Positions 6,946 to 16,956 of a DNA stretch of 64,000 bases are shown here, piece after piece. Source of the stretch: Bog-1198 sp963727045. Its GTDB lineage: Bacteria; Pseudomonadota; Gammaproteobacteria; Steroidobacterales; Steroidobacteraceae. Position 1 is the stretch's first letter; each line of letters opens with the position of its first letter. The stretch is from assembly GCA_963727045.1 (NCBI GenBank), contig CAVSES010000001.1, positions 1,426,001-1,490,000 of the forward strand, read 5' to 3'. The notes beneath the pieces are model-generated. The model was not told the origin of the DNA, did no database searches, and worked only from the letters and a program-made list of their open reading frames with translations. A program made the translations under genes and the position numbers.

Positions 6946-9824
6946 GACCCTGTCCTTGTTTGAGCCGCCGGGAGGCGCATCGTTTGTCGGGAAGTCTCTT
7001 CCGGCGGGGTGCCTTGCAGAGCCGCGGTGACCAGATTTTTCTGCTGCTGCTCGTGCAGGCCCGCGATGCCCGTCGCGGGCGCCGCCGCGCCGGCGCGCCC
7101 CGCATACAGAAGTTCGTGCCGGGCGCTCAACTTCGACTGCAGCCGGTGGCGGATCTGATACCAGCTGCCCTGGTTCTGCGGCTCTTCCTGGCACCAGATG
7201 ATTTCGCGGGCATTCGAATATTTGCGCAGGATCGCCTCGTACTCGTCCGAGGGAAAGGGATAGAGCTGCTCGACGCGAACGACGGCCACCGTATCCGCTT
7301 TGACCTCGCGCCGCGCCTTCAACAGGTCGAAATACACCTTGCCGCTGCAAAGTACGATGCGCGTCACCGCGGAGGCCTTGAGATCGTCGATCTCGTCGAT
7401 CACCGAATAGAAGGCGCCGGTCGCGAGTTCCTCGAGCCGCGATACCGACAAGGGGTGTCGCAGCAGACTCTTCGGCGTCATCACGATGAGCGGCTTGCGC
7501 AGCGGCCGCACCATCTGACGGCGCAGCATGTGAAACATCTGGGCGGGCGTGGACGGCACGCATACCTGCATGTTGTATTCGGCGCAGAGCTGCAGGAACC
7601 GCTCCAGGCGCGCGGACGAGTGCTCAGGTCCCTGGCCCTCGTAGCCATGCGGCAGGAACAAGGTGATGCCGGACAGGCGCCCCCACTTCGCCTCGCCGGA
7701 ACTGATGAACTGATCGATGATGACCTGCGCACCATTGCAAAAGTCGCCGAACTGGCCTTCCCATATCGTCAGGCAGTGCGGTTCCGTGGTCGAGAACCCG
7801 TACTCGAATCCCATGACCGCCTCTTCGGACAATACCGAGTCGGTCACCCTGAACGTCGGCTGATTGGTGGCAATGTGCTGCAGCGGGACGTAGCGGCGCC
7901 CCGTGGCTTGATCGTGCAGCACCGCGTGCCGATGAAAGAATGTGCCGCGGCCGCTGTCCTGTCCGGTGAGGCGGACCGGGTATCCGTCCTGCACGAGGCT
8001 CGCGTACGCGAGATTCTCGGCGCAGCCCCAGTCGAGCGCGAGATCGCCGCCCACCATCCTTTCGCGCGCCTGCATGATGGCGAGGACGCGCGGATGCAGA
8101 ATCCAGTCCGACGGATAGGAAGTGATCGCCTTGCCGAGCGCCCGCAGTCGCCCCATCTCGACCGCGGTCTTCACGGGCTCGGACCAATCCGCACCCAGAT
8201 ATTGCGACCAATCGACGGTGAACTTGTTGCCGATGAGACCGAGCGCGGCCCGGGCCTGCGGCTTGCCCTGGTCCAAACCGTCGCGATATTGCTCCATCAT
8301 GGCGGCGGCGTCCGCCGCCGCGATCACGCCCTCGGAGGCGAGTCTTTCCGCATAGAGCTGGCGCGCCGTCGGCTTCTTGCGGATCACCTGGTACATGAGC
8401 GGCTGTGTCGCCGCGGGCTCATCGGCCTCGTTATGGCCGTGCCGCCGGTAGCAGACCAGATCGATCACGACATCCTTGTGAAATTTCATGCGGTATTCGA
8501 GGGCAAAACGCGCGACGAAGCAGACGGCCTCTGCATCATCGGCGTTGACGTGGAAGATCGGTGCCTCGACCATCTTGGCGACATCGGAGCAGTACAGGGT
8601 GGAGCGCGCGTCGCGCGGCTCGCTGGTGGTGAAGCCAACCTGGTTGTTGATGATCACGTGCACCGAGCCGCCGGTATAGAAACCGCGCGCCTGCGACAGC
8701 TGCAAGGTCTCCATGATGACGCCCTGCCCGGCGAACGCCGCATCGCCGTGAATCTGCACGGGCAGCACCTTGTCTCCGGCCGCATCGCCGCGCCGCTCCT
8801 GGCGCGCCCGCACCGAGCCTTCGACCACCGCGTTCACTACCTCGAGGTGGGAAGGATTGAACGCGAGCGCGACGTGCACGTTCCCGGACGCGGTCTTCAG
8901 ATCCGATGAAAATCCCTTGTGGTACTTGACGTCGCCCGAGCCGCGCAGACTGGCCAGATCGTACTGACCCTCGAACTCATTGAACAAATCCTTGGGCGAC
9001 TTGCCGAGCAGGTTCACCAGGACGTTGAGACGGCCGCGGTGCGCCATGCCGATGATGGTCTCCTCCACCCCTGCCTTCCCGCCCTGCTGCACCAGATCAT
9101 CGAGCAAGGGAATCAAGCTGTCGCCGCCCTCGAGCGAGAAGCGCTTCTGCCCCACGTACTTGGTATGCAGATAGCGTTCCAGGCCCTCCGCGGCAGTCAA
9201 CTGCCACAGGATGTTCTTCTTTTCATCGACGCCGAAACGGCGCTGCAGGCGCGCCACTTGAAAACTATCCTGCAGCCACAGGCGCTCATCGGTGTCCGAT
9301 ACATGCGCGAATTCCGCGCCGATCGTATCGGCGTAGATGAATTTGAGGTCCGCGAGGATATCCTTGAGCTTGGCGCGCTCGGCGAGTGCGCCGTTGCGGC
9401 TGCCGGTGAAGAATTCGGTCTCGAGATCGGCGTCGGAGAGGCCGAAATACGCGAGTTCGAGCACGTAGGGCTTGGCGCGTTGCTGCAGTCCCAGCGGATC
9501 CAAGTTGGCGGTCAGGTGACCGCGATTTGCATAGACTTGAATGAGACGTGAAACCGCGCCCTGTTTCGCACTCGCTCCGCCCGGATCCCCGCCCGGGCCG
9601 CGGCCCGCAGCCGCCAGAGCGCGGCGCGACGTCAGGCGCTCGCGAATGGCGCTGTGCCCGACCTCGCCGCCCGCACCCGCCTGCAAGCCGCGAAAGTAGG
9701 CCGCCCAGGCCGGATCGACCGCTTTCGGATCGATCAGGAACCGCTCGTACATGTCCTCGATGAAGGCGGCGTTTCCGCCGGAAAGTGCCGTGGTGGCTGA
9801 TTGGTCGGCGAGTGATTGGCTCAT
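6942..9824 (-). CDS. odhA: 2-oxoglutarate dehydrogenase E1 component
   Basis: A 960-residue thiamine-diphosphate enzyme that decarboxylates 2-oxoglutarate and passes the succinyl group to OdhB. Family hallmarks include the N-terminal E2-binding stretch (FIEDMYERFLIDPKAVDPAW) and GMAHRGRLNVLVN. Also present are HGDAAFAGQGVIMETL with INNQVGFTTS (TPP/Mg site) and the C-terminal GYEGQGPEHSSARLERFLQL. I chose the ATG at 9824 (MSQSLADQS) because residues before it are not typical, although the frame extends upstream. Also called sucA. First gene of the odhA-odhB-lpd operon. Confidence 0.97.
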   Translation of the reverse strand: MSQSLADQSATTALSGGNAAFIEDMYERFLIDPKAVDPAWAAYFRGLQAGAGGEVGHSAIRERLTSRRALAAAGRGPGGDPGGASAKQGAVSRLIQVYANRGHLTANLDPLGLQQRAKPYVLELAYFGLSDADLETEFFTGSRNGALAERAKLKDILADLKFIYADTIGAEFAHVSDTDERLWLQDSFQVARLQRRFGVDEKKNILWQLTAAEGLERYLHTKYVGQKRFSLEGGDSLIPLLDDLVQQGGKAGVEETIIGMAHRGRLNVLVNLLGKSPKDLFNEFEGQYDLASLRGSGDVKYHKGFSSDLKTASGNVHVALAFNPSHLEVVNAVVEGSVRARQERRGDAAGDKVLPVQIHGDAAFAGQGVIMETLQLSQARGFYTGGSVHVIINNQVGFTTSEPRDARSTLYCSDVAKMVEAPIFHVNADDAEAVCFVARFALEYRMKFHKDVVIDLVCYRRHGHNEADEPAATQPLMYQVIRKKPTARQLYAERLASEGVIAAADAAAMMEQYRDGLDQGKPQARAALGLIGNKFTVDWSQYLGADWSEPVKTAVEMGRLRALGKAITSYPSDWILHPRVLAIMQARERMVGGDLALDWGCAENLAYASLVQDGYPVRLTGQDSGRGTFFHRHAVLHDQATGRRYVPLQHIATNQPTFRVTDSVLSEEAVMGFEYGFSTTEPHCLTIWEGQFGDFCNGAQVIIDQFISSGEAKWGRLSGITLFLPHGYEGQGPEHSSARLERFLQLCAEYNMQVCVPSTPAQMFHMLRRQMVRPLRKPLIVMTPKSLLRHPLSVSRLEELATGAFYSVIDEIDDLKASAVTRIVLCSGKVYFDLLKARREVKADTVAVVRVEQLYPFPSDEYEAILRKYSNAREIIWCQEEPQNQGSWYQIRHRLQSKLSARHELLYAGRAGAAAPATGIAGLHEQQQKNLVTAALQGTPPEETSRQTMRLPAAQTRTGS

Positions 9825-9944
9825 AGTGAGGACGGTAAAAACCTCAAGCGCATCAACATGATAAGAAGTGGGGGCGGGCTTGGAAAGCGACCCATAGTCT
9901 AGCCGAAGGCGGCACAATATGGAATGTGACGCCGTCGGGCAGAA

Positions 9945-10439
9945 TTACAAGATCGGCAGCTCGAGCGGGGCCTTGAGCATGGAGAATTCGTAACCGATGA
10001 GGCCCGCGTAGCCGATGAAGACCCCGTACAGCAGCCATCGCACCGGCAGCAGACGCATGAACCGGTAGCGTGCCAAAAACACCATGAACACGATGCCCGA
10101 GCCCGTGAGGGCCATTTTGAGTTCCGCAAACGCCGCGACGTCGTGTTCGACGAACAGCGCCATGATGGGGTTCACTTCATAGGCGCCCCCCTGCAGCAAC
10201 ACCAAAGTCATGAATGCGTCGACCACGCTCAACAGCAGGATGCCGATCGCCACCGCCAGCAAGTCAGAGGAGTGCCAGTCGAGCGCATGGTAGCCCCAGT
10301 CGCCGAGGCGCCGCGGCTCCGACCGGCGGCGAGGTCTGAAACTGCCGTAACAGACCGACCACCACAGCCTGCGCCGGCGGTCGGCGCTTTCGCGCCGTTC
10401 TCGCATCAACAGCACCCCCTCGGCATTCGCTCCGTTCAT
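9945..10439 (-). CDS. DUF5658-like membrane protein
   Basis: A 164-residue protein. An arginine-rich cytoplasmic head (MRERRESADRRRRLWW) is followed by three to four membrane helices (LLAVAIGILLLSVVDAFMTLVLL, FAELKMALTGSGIVFMVFLA, LLPVRWLLYGVFIGYAGLIGYEF). The pattern DAFMTLVLLQGGAYEVNPIMA is typical of the DUF5658 family, whose function is unknown. The open frame continues far upstream inside prpD, so the start is set at the ATG at 10439, in the 74-base gap after prpD. Nothing links it to propionate metabolism except position. Confidence 0.75.
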   Translation of the reverse strand: MNGANAEGVLLMRERRESADRRRRLWWSVCYGSFRPRRRSEPRRLGDWGYHALDWHSSDLLAVAIGILLLSVVDAFMTLVLLQGGAYEVNPIMALFVEHDVAAFAELKMALTGSGIVFMVFLARYRFMRLLPVRWLLYGVFIGYAGLIGYEFSMLKAPLELPIL

Positions 10440-10513
10440 CGTCGCACTATCCACGTACCTGCCGCGCCTCGGCAAGCTCAATGCGTCATAATGCGGTCCG
10501 GCGCGCGGGTATT

Positions 10514-11950
10514 TTAAAGTGCCGTCACGAGGGCGGCGACGAACTCGCTCACCGGCATCGCGGCCAGAGCCGTTCGGTCGGAGAACATCGCCTTGATCGA
10601 TTCGGTCTGCTTCGGCCCAAAGTGCGCGGCCACGCTGTTCTCGAATTTGCGCACCAATACCGGCATGCCTTCCTCGCGGCGACGGCGGTGGCCTATCGGA
10701 TAGTCGACCTGCACGCGCCGGCTTGCCCCGCCATCCTTGAAGAAGACCTGCACCGCGTTGCCGATGTAGCGCTTGTTCGGATCGTAGTATTCCTGCGTGA
10801 ATGTCGGGTTTTCCTTGACCTGCATCTTCGCGCGCAGCGCATCGACGCGGGGATCCGCGGCGATGAGGTCCTCGTAATCGGATGCGTTCAGCCGGCCGAA
10901 GAGCAGCGGAATCGCGACCATGTATTGAATGCAGTGATCCCGGTCGGCCGGGTTGGCGAGAGGACCGGTCTTGTCGATGATTCGCACGCCTGGTTCCTGC
11001 GTTTCTATCATGACGCGCTCGATCTCGCCGCTGCGCGCAGCAACTTCCGCGTGCAGGGTCATGGCCGCCTCGACCGCGGTCTGCGCGTGAAACTCCGCCG
11101 GATAGGAAATCTTGAACAGGACGTTTTCCATCACGTAACTGCCGAAGGGCTGAGGCAGGGACAATGCTTTTCCCTTGAACAAGACGTCCTGAAATCCCCA
11201 CGTCTTGGCCGACAGCGCCGAGGGATAACCCATCTCGCCCTTGAGGGCGAACAGCGCATGGCGCACGGCGCGACTGGTCGCGTCGCCGGCCGCCCAGCTT
11301 TTGCGTGAGCCCGTGTTCGGAGCGTGCCGGTACGTTCTGAGCGCGCCGCCGTCCACCCACGCGTTCGACACTGCGTTGATGATCTCGGCACGCGAACCCC
11401 CGAGCAAGGCGGTGACCACGGCGGTGGAGGCGACCCGCACCAGAAGCACATGATCCAGACCGACCCGGTTGAAGCTGTTCTCCAGCGCGAGAACACCTTG
11501 AATTTCGTGTGCCTTGATCATCCCCGTGAGCACGTCGCGAACGGCGACAGGCTTGCCGGACCGGGAAAGGTAGTCGGCCGCGGCAAGAATGCCCCCCAGA
11601 TTATCCGATGGATGGCCCCATTCGGCCGCGAGCCAGGTGTCGTTGAAATCGAGCCAGCGGATCATCGCGCCGATGTTGAATGCCGCGTTGATCGGGTCGA
11701 GTTCGTAGGCGGTGCCCGGCACGCGGGCGCCGTTGGTGAGCGTCGCGCCGGGAACGACCGGTCCCAGCAATTTCGTGCAAGCGGGGTATTTCAACGCCTG
11801 GAAACCGCACGCCAGCGTGTCCATGAGGCAGTATGCGGCGGTTTCATAAGCGAGCGCGCTCTTGATCTTGAAGTCGAGCGCGTAATCGGCGATCGCAGTC
11901 AGTATGGGGTCTGGCGCGGGACGTTCGGCTGACTTGATGTCATGGGACAT
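10514..11950 (-). CDS. prpD: 2-methylcitrate dehydratase
   Basis: A 478-residue MmgE/PrpD-family enzyme that dehydrates 2-methylcitrate to 2-methyl-cis-aconitate in propionate breakdown. Family features visible are AAYCLMDTLACGFQALKYPAC near the N-terminus, RWLDFNDTWLAAEWGHPSDN around residues 97-116, and KSWAAGDATSRAV. The length fits PrpD (about 480). It follows prpC by 47 bases in the prpB-prpC-prpD order and is intact. Confidence 0.95.
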   Translation of the reverse strand: MSHDIKSAERPAPDPILTAIADYALDFKIKSALAYETAAYCLMDTLACGFQALKYPACTKLLGPVVPGATLTNGARVPGTAYELDPINAAFNIGAMIRWLDFNDTWLAAEWGHPSDNLGGILAAADYLSRSGKPVAVRDVLTGMIKAHEIQGVLALENSFNRVGLDHVLLVRVASTAVVTALLGGSRAEIINAVSNAWVDGGALRTYRHAPNTGSRKSWAAGDATSRAVRHALFALKGEMGYPSALSAKTWGFQDVLFKGKALSLPQPFGSYVMENVLFKISYPAEFHAQTAVEAAMTLHAEVAARSGEIERVMIETQEPGVRIIDKTGPLANPADRDHCIQYMVAIPLLFGRLNASDYEDLIAADPRVDALRAKMQVKENPTFTQEYYDPNKRYIGNAVQVFFKDGGASRRVQVDYPIGHRRRREEGMPVLVRKFENSVAAHFGPKQTESIKAMFSDRTALAAMPVSEFVAALVTAL

Positions 11951-11997
11951 GAGGGTGGGGAACCTCTTGTGAAATGGTTGGGGAGCGGCCCCTTGAG

Positions 11998-13158
11998 CTA
12001 TGCGCGCTGCGCCAGCGGTACGAAGGTGAGATTCTCCGGACCGGTGTAGTTTGCGCTCGGGCGGATGATCTTGCCGTCCACTCGCTGCTCGATGATGTGC
12101 GCCGCCCAGCCGGACGTGCGGCTCATCACGAACAGCGGCGTGAACATTGCGGTGGGCACGCCCATCATGTGATAGGACACCGCGGAGAACCAGTCGAGAT
12201 TCGGAAACATGCTCTTGACCTCGTGCATCACCGATTCGATGCGCTCCGCGATCTCAAACCCGCGCATGTCATCGGCTTCGCGGGACAGGCGCCGAGCGAC
12301 GTCCTTGATGATTTGATTGCGCGGATCGGAGATCGTGTAGACCGGATGGCCAAACCCGATGATCACCTCCTTGTTGGCGACGCGTCGCCGGATATCAGCG
12401 TCGGCCGCGTCGGGGGTCGGGTAGCGGCTTTGTATCTCGAACGCAACTTCGTTGGCGCCGCCGTGCTTGGGTCCGCGCAGCGCCCCGATGGCGCCGGTGA
12501 TGCAGGAGTACAGATCGGAGCCCGTGCCCGCGATCACCCGCGCCGCAAAGGTCGAGGCATTGAACTCGTGCTCGGCGTACAAATTGAGCGAAGTGTGCAT
12601 CGCGCGCACCCACGATTCGGACGGCTTGCGTCCGTGCAGAAGGTGCAAAAAGTGCGCGCCGATCGATTCGTCGTCGGTCTGCATCTCGATCCGCCGGCCG
12701 GCGCGCGAATAATGATGCCAATAGCACAGCATCGAGCCCAATGAGGCCAGCAGCCGGTCGGCGATGTCGCGGGCGCCCGCGGTTCCGTGCTCGTTGCCTT
12801 CCGGCATGCAGCATCCGAGCGCCGAGACCCCCGTGCGCAGCACATCCATCGGGTGACTGGAGGGCGGCAGCTGCTCGAGCACCGTGCGCACCGCCGCGGG
12901 CAGACCCCGCAGCGCCTTCAACTTGGATTTGTAGGCGGCGAGCTCGGCGCGATTCGGCAGTTTCTCGTGCACCAACAGGTGGGCGATTTCTTCGAATTCG
13001 CATTCGGTGGCGATGTCGAGAATGTCGTAGCCGCGGTAGTGCAAGTCGTTGCCGGTCGTGCCCACGGTGCACAGCGCCGTGTTGCCGGCCGCCACTCCTG
13101 ACAAGGCCACGGACTTCTTGGGCTTGAAGGCGGCGGCCTTGGATTCAGCTTCTGCCAT
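11998..13158 (-). CDS. prpC: 2-methylcitrate synthase
   Basis: A 386-residue citrate-synthase-family enzyme condensing propionyl-CoA with oxaloacetate. It shows the short PrpC-type N-terminus (VALSGVAAGNTALCTVG, LHYRGYDILDIA) and the catalytic His loops (SSHPMDVLRTGVSALG, GFGHPVYT). The C-terminal arginine region ends IIRPSANYTGP. The ATG at 13158 is favoured over the one at 13164 because AGGAG lies six bases before it but directly abuts the other. Second gene of the prp operon, 19 bases after prpB. Confidence 0.95.
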   Translation of the reverse strand: MAEAESKAAAFKPKKSVALSGVAAGNTALCTVGTTGNDLHYRGYDILDIATECEFEEIAHLLVHEKLPNRAELAAYKSKLKALRGLPAAVRTVLEQLPPSSHPMDVLRTGVSALGCCMPEGNEHGTAGARDIADRLLASLGSMLCYWHHYSRAGRRIEMQTDDESIGAHFLHLLHGRKPSESWVRAMHTSLNLYAEHEFNASTFAARVIAGTGSDLYSCITGAIGALRGPKHGGANEVAFEIQSRYPTPDAADADIRRRVANKEVIIGFGHPVYTISDPRNQIIKDVARRLSREADDMRGFEIAERIESVMHEVKSMFPNLDWFSAVSYHMMGVPTAMFTPLFVMSRTSGWAAHIIEQRVDGKIIRPSANYTGPENLTFVPLAQRA

Positions 13159-13177
13159 GTTCATCTCCTGCAATCCG

Positions 13178-14083
13178 TCATTTTTCCTTCCCCACCGCGA
13201 ACAATTCGTCGAGCTTGGCTTCGTACGCGTGATAATCGAGGTACTTGTACAGATCGGCGCGTGTCTGCATCGAATCGAGCACGTTCCTCTGGGTTCCGTC
13301 GCGGCGAATCGCCTGGTAGGTTGCGAGGGCGGCCGCATTCATCGACCGGTACGCCGAGCAGCAGTGCAGCACGATGTCGACCCCGACCGAGCGCAGCTCG
13401 TCGCGGGTGTACAGCGGCGTATGGCCGAATTCAGTGATGTTGGCGAGGACCGGCACACCCACGGCGTCCTTGAAGCGCCGGTACATGCGAAGTTCGGTCA
13501 TCGCCTCGGGAAAAATCATGTCGGCCCCCGCTTCGACGCACGCGACCGCGCGCTCGATCGCCAGATCGATGCCCTCCACGGCCAGGGCGTCCGTGCGCGC
13601 CATGATCACGAAGCCCGGTTCTGTCCTCGCGTCCACGGCCGCTTTCACCCGGTCCACCATTTCCTGCCTCGATACCACTTCCTTTCCGGGCCGATGGCCG
13701 CAGCGCTTGGCCTGGACCTGATCTTCGATGTGCAATCCGGCCGCGCCGAACTTGATGAAGGATTTCACGGTGCGCGCAATGTTGAAGGCGCCGCCCCATC
13801 CGGTATCCGCATCCACCAGCAGCGGCAGCGGACACGCATCGGTGATGCGGCGTATGTCGATCAGAACGTCATCCATGGTGCTGATGCCGAGATCGGGAAC
13901 GCCCAGTGAATTCGCCGCGACGCCCCCGCCCGACAGGTACAAGGCCTTGAATCCGCACGCGGCGGCCATTTTTGCGGCATAGGCATTGATGGCGCCGACG
14001 ACCTGCAAAGGGTGCTCCTCGGCGACGGCCTCGCGAAACCGCGCGCCGGGCGATGCCGCCGGGCGCGTTTTGGATGGATTCAT
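13178..14083 (-). CDS. prpB: 2-methylisocitrate lyase
   Basis: A 301-residue isocitrate-lyase-superfamily enzyme that splits 2-methylisocitrate into pyruvate and succinate. It has the metal-binding DADTGWGG and the catalytic loop KRCGH (residues 126-130), preceded by AAGLHIEDQ, plus MARTDALAVEGID. First gene of prpB-prpC-prpD. The upstream 109-base gap, shared with the end of the AraC-type gene, contains a TTGCAACATT element that also occurs upstream of icmF. Confidence 0.96.
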   Translation of the reverse strand: MNPSKTRPAASPGARFREAVAEEHPLQVVGAINAYAAKMAAACGFKALYLSGGGVAANSLGVPDLGISTMDDVLIDIRRITDACPLPLLVDADTGWGGAFNIARTVKSFIKFGAAGLHIEDQVQAKRCGHRPGKEVVSRQEMVDRVKAAVDARTEPGFVIMARTDALAVEGIDLAIERAVACVEAGADMIFPEAMTELRMYRRFKDAVGVPVLANITEFGHTPLYTRDELRSVGVDIVLHCCSAYRSMNAAALATYQAIRRDGTQRNVLDSMQTRADLYKYLDYHAYEAKLDELFAVGKEK

Positions 14084-14150
14084 GGTGAAATTATCCTCGA
14101 ATAGTCGATTCGGCCGGAGTGACCAAACCGATCAAAATAATTGAGCGGAA

Positions 14151-14160
14151 TTGCAACATT
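14151..14160. promoter_or_regulatory. TTGCAACATT element upstream of prpB
   Basis: A TTGCAA-cored element 68 bases before the prpB start. The same nine bases TTGCAACAT occur upstream of icmF at 24976-24984. TTGCAA-like boxes are known operators of short-chain acyl-CoA-responsive regulators in other proteobacteria. No such regulator is visible in this window, so the role is inference. Confidence 0.3.
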
Positions 14161-14192
14161 CGCCGCCCGCGGCCCGCACGCCACCGGGCCGA

Positions 14193-15260
14193 CTAAACCT
14201 GCGCCGTGCGGCGGAATTCCCCCGGCGACGCGCCCGTCCATTTTCGAAACGCCCGATGGAAAGCGCTGCGTTCCGAAAATCCCAATTCCAGCGCGATCTG
14301 CATGACACTGCGGCTCGAATGACTGAGATAGCTGATCGCAAGATCCCGCCGCAGATTATCCTTGATGGATTGAAAGGACTCGCCTTCCTCGTGCAATCGG
14401 CGGCGCATCGTCGCGGGCGTCATGTTCAGCTGTTCGGCCAGTCCTTCGAAATCCGGGACCTCTCCGGGCAGACACTGGCGCAGCAACCGCCGCACCCTCG
14501 CATTGAGGCTGCTGCCATTCTTGTATTTCAACAGGATACTCTCCGGCGCCGTGCGCAGGAACTCCTTGAGCGACCGCTCGTTCTGCACGACCGGGAGATC
14601 CAGATAATTCGCCTCGAAGACGATCTGCGTATGCGGCCGGTTGAACCGCAAATCCGCGCAATACATCAGCCGGTACTCCGCGCTGTGTGGGGGCTCCGCG
14701 TAGCTGAACTCGGTGCGCAGGATGGGAATTCGGCGCCCCACCAGCCAGCAAGACACTCCGTAGAGGAGCATCAGCAGAAGCTCGTGGGCAAACACCCGCT
14801 GGCCCGCGCCGGGAACCCGCTCGTGCAGGACGATTCTCGCTTCGCCGGCCTCGCGCTCCGACTTGCCCGCAATGTCGTCCAGGATCAGCGCGTAGAAGCG
14901 CAGGCTCCGGTCGAGCGCCTGCCCCAGCGTCTTGCAGCCGAGCACCGAGTGGCAGAGCATCGCGAAGCTGCCGGCCTTCATGCGGCGCGAATCCTGGCCG
15001 AAGAACTCATCATCGAGCGCCAGGGCAATCGCGCGCCACAGCGCCCCGTAGTGTTTCGCAGAAACCCGCGCCTGGGGCACCTGCAGAAGGCTCGGCGACA
15101 GGCCGACGTTCGCGAGCAGCTGGTCCGAATCGAGGGCGCGGCCGCGCACGCTCTGCAGCGCTGCGGCGACGAAGCAAATGGCGATCGTCCCCGGTTCCGC
15201 AGTCCGGCTGGCCGCGGCGGCAACTCCTTGACTCGGCCCGCCTTTAGTCAGTGTCGGCAT
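14193..15260 (-). CDS. AraC-family transcriptional regulator with arabinose-binding-like sensor domain
   Basis: About 355 residues from the ATG at 15260. The N-terminal 200 residues look like the OruR/ArgR-type sensor (SAKHYGALWRAIALAL, GSFAMLCHSVLGCKTLGQALDRSLRFY). The C-terminus is the double helix-turn-helix (MTPATMRRRLHEEGESFQSI, then IALELGFSERSAFHRAFRKW). It lies between prpB (same strand, downstream) and mmsA (divergent, 146 bases away). It is therefore the obvious candidate controller of propionate and valine degradation, although no operator repeat could be recognised. The open frame extends to 15305, but the extra residues are not family-like. Confidence 0.9.
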   Translation of the reverse strand: MPTLTKGGPSQGVAAAASRTAEPGTIAICFVAAALQSVRGRALDSDQLLANVGLSPSLLQVPQARVSAKHYGALWRAIALALDDEFFGQDSRRMKAGSFAMLCHSVLGCKTLGQALDRSLRFYALILDDIAGKSEREAGEARIVLHERVPGAGQRVFAHELLLMLLYGVSCWLVGRRIPILRTEFSYAEPPHSAEYRLMYCADLRFNRPHTQIVFEANYLDLPVVQNERSLKEFLRTAPESILLKYKNGSSLNARVRRLLRQCLPGEVPDFEGLAEQLNMTPATMRRRLHEEGESFQSIKDNLRRDLAISYLSHSSRSVMQIALELGFSERSAFHRAFRKWTGASPGEFRRTAQV

Positions 15261-15406
15261 TTGAACATGTAGTTTACGCGATGCCGACGGGCGGCGGCCA
15301 CGCAAGGAGGCGCCGCACGCGTGGATTTGAGTCCCGCCTGACGCGCGAGGGTCCGCCGGGTTAAACTAGGGCCTTATCGCAAAGACCGACCTTGAGGGGA
15401 ATTCTC

Positions 15407-16933
15407 ATGACAAGCAAACTCGCAGCGGTTGCCAATCCGATGCCGACCGTGAAAATGCTGCTCGACGGCAAATTCGTCGAATCGCAGACGAATGAGTGGC
15501 ACGACGTGGTCAACCCGGCAACCCAGGAGGTGCTGGCTCAAGTCCCCTTTGCCACCGACCAGGAAATCAATGCAGCGATCGCCTCGGCGAAACACGCCTA
15601 TAAAACCTGGAAGAACACCCCGATCGCTGCGCGCGCGCGCATCATGCTGAAGCTCCAATCGCTGGTTCGCGAGCACATGAGCCGCATCGCGCAAACCTTG
15701 AGCGCGGAACAGGGCAAGACGCTCGCAGATGCCGAGGGAGACGTGTTTCGCGGCCTCGAGGTCGTCGAACACGCCTGCTCGATCGGCAGTCTGCAACTCG
15801 GCGAATTTGCGGAGAACGTCGCCGGCGGCGTCGACACCTACACCCTGCGTCAGCCCATCGGCGTTTGCGCGGGCATCACGCCGTTCAATTTCCCCGCAAT
15901 GATTCCGCTGTGGATGTTCCCGATGGCCATCGTCTGCGGCAACACCTTCGTGCTCAAGCCCTCCGAGCAGGACCCCTTGACCCCCATGCTGCTGGCCGAA
16001 CTTGCCCTGCAGGCGGGCGTGCCACCGGGGGTGTTGAACATCGTCCACGGAGGCAAGCGCGCCGTCGACGCACTGTGCACTCATCCGGACGTCGCCGCCG
16101 TCTCCTTCGTCGGCTCGACGGCGGTGGGCACGCATGTCCACACACTGTCCTCGCAGCACGGCAAACGGGTGCAGTGCATGATGGGTGCCAAGAATCACGC
16201 GGTCGTGATGCCGGACGCCAACAAGGAGCAATCGCTCAATGCCTTGGTCGGTTCCACCTTCGGCGCCGCGGGACAGCGCTGCATGGCAACTTCCGTCACG
16301 GTACTGGTCGGGGAGGCCCGGAAGTGGATACCGGACATCGTCGCCAAGGCGAAGACGCTCAAGGTCAGCGCGGGCGTTGAAAAAGGCGCGGATCTCGGTC
16401 CTGTCGTCTCCAAGAGCGCCAAACAGCGCATCCTCGGCCTCGTGGAGGACGGCATCAGGGAGGGAGCCAAGCTCGAACTGGACGGCCGCTCCATCAAGGT
16501 GCCGGGCTACGAAAAGGGCAATTTCATCGGACCCACCATCTTTTCCTCGGTGACGGCCGGCATGAAAATCTACACCACCGAGATATTCGGACCCGTGATG
16601 GTCATCGTCGGCGTGGAAACCCTGGATGAGGCCATTACGCTCATCAACGACAATCCGTTCGGCAACGGCACCGGCATCTTCACCCAGAGCGGCGCGGTGG
16701 CGCGTAAATTTCAAAGCGAGATCGACGTGGGCCAGGTGGGAATCAACGTGCCGATTCCCGTGCCCGTGCCCATCTTCAGCTTCACGGGATCGCGCGGTTC
16801 GAAGCTGGGCGATTTGGGTCCGTACGGCAAACAGGTCGTGCAATTCTACACCCAAACGAAGACTGTGACGTCGCGCTGGTTCGACGACGGCGCCGCCTCG
16901 GGCGGCGTGAACACGACCATCAGTCTGAAATAA
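15407..16933 (+). CDS. mmsA: Methylmalonate-semialdehyde dehydrogenase (CoA-acylating)
   Basis: A 508-residue aldehyde dehydrogenase of the MMSDH subfamily. It converts methylmalonate semialdehyde to propionyl-CoA in valine catabolism, which feeds the prp genes. It has the family start (MPTVKMLLDGKFVESQ), the NAD-site FVGSTAVGTHVH, and the catalytic Cys about residue 292 in FGAAGQRCMATS. The C-terminal FSFTGSRGSKLGDLGPYGKQ is also typical. The ATG at 15407 follows GAGGGG; the open frame begins at 15392. Followed 23 bases later by an SDR gene on the same strand. Confidence 0.95.
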   Translation: MTSKLAAVANPMPTVKMLLDGKFVESQTNEWHDVVNPATQEVLAQVPFATDQEINAAIASAKHAYKTWKNTPIAARARIMLKLQSLVREHMSRIAQTLSAEQGKTLADAEGDVFRGLEVVEHACSIGSLQLGEFAENVAGGVDTYTLRQPIGVCAGITPFNFPAMIPLWMFPMAIVCGNTFVLKPSEQDPLTPMLLAELALQAGVPPGVLNIVHGGKRAVDALCTHPDVAAVSFVGSTAVGTHVHTLSSQHGKRVQCMMGAKNHAVVMPDANKEQSLNALVGSTFGAAGQRCMATSVTVLVGEARKWIPDIVAKAKTLKVSAGVEKGADLGPVVSKSAKQRILGLVEDGIREGAKLELDGRSIKVPGYEKGNFIGPTIFSSVTAGMKIYTTEIFGPVMVIVGVETLDEAITLINDNPFGNGTGIFTQSGAVARKFQSEIDVGQVGINVPIPVPVPIFSFTGSRGSKLGDLGPYGKQVVQFYTQTKTVTSRWFDDGAASGGVNTTISLK

Positions 16934-16956
16934 TAATCGCCCGCGAGCACACATCC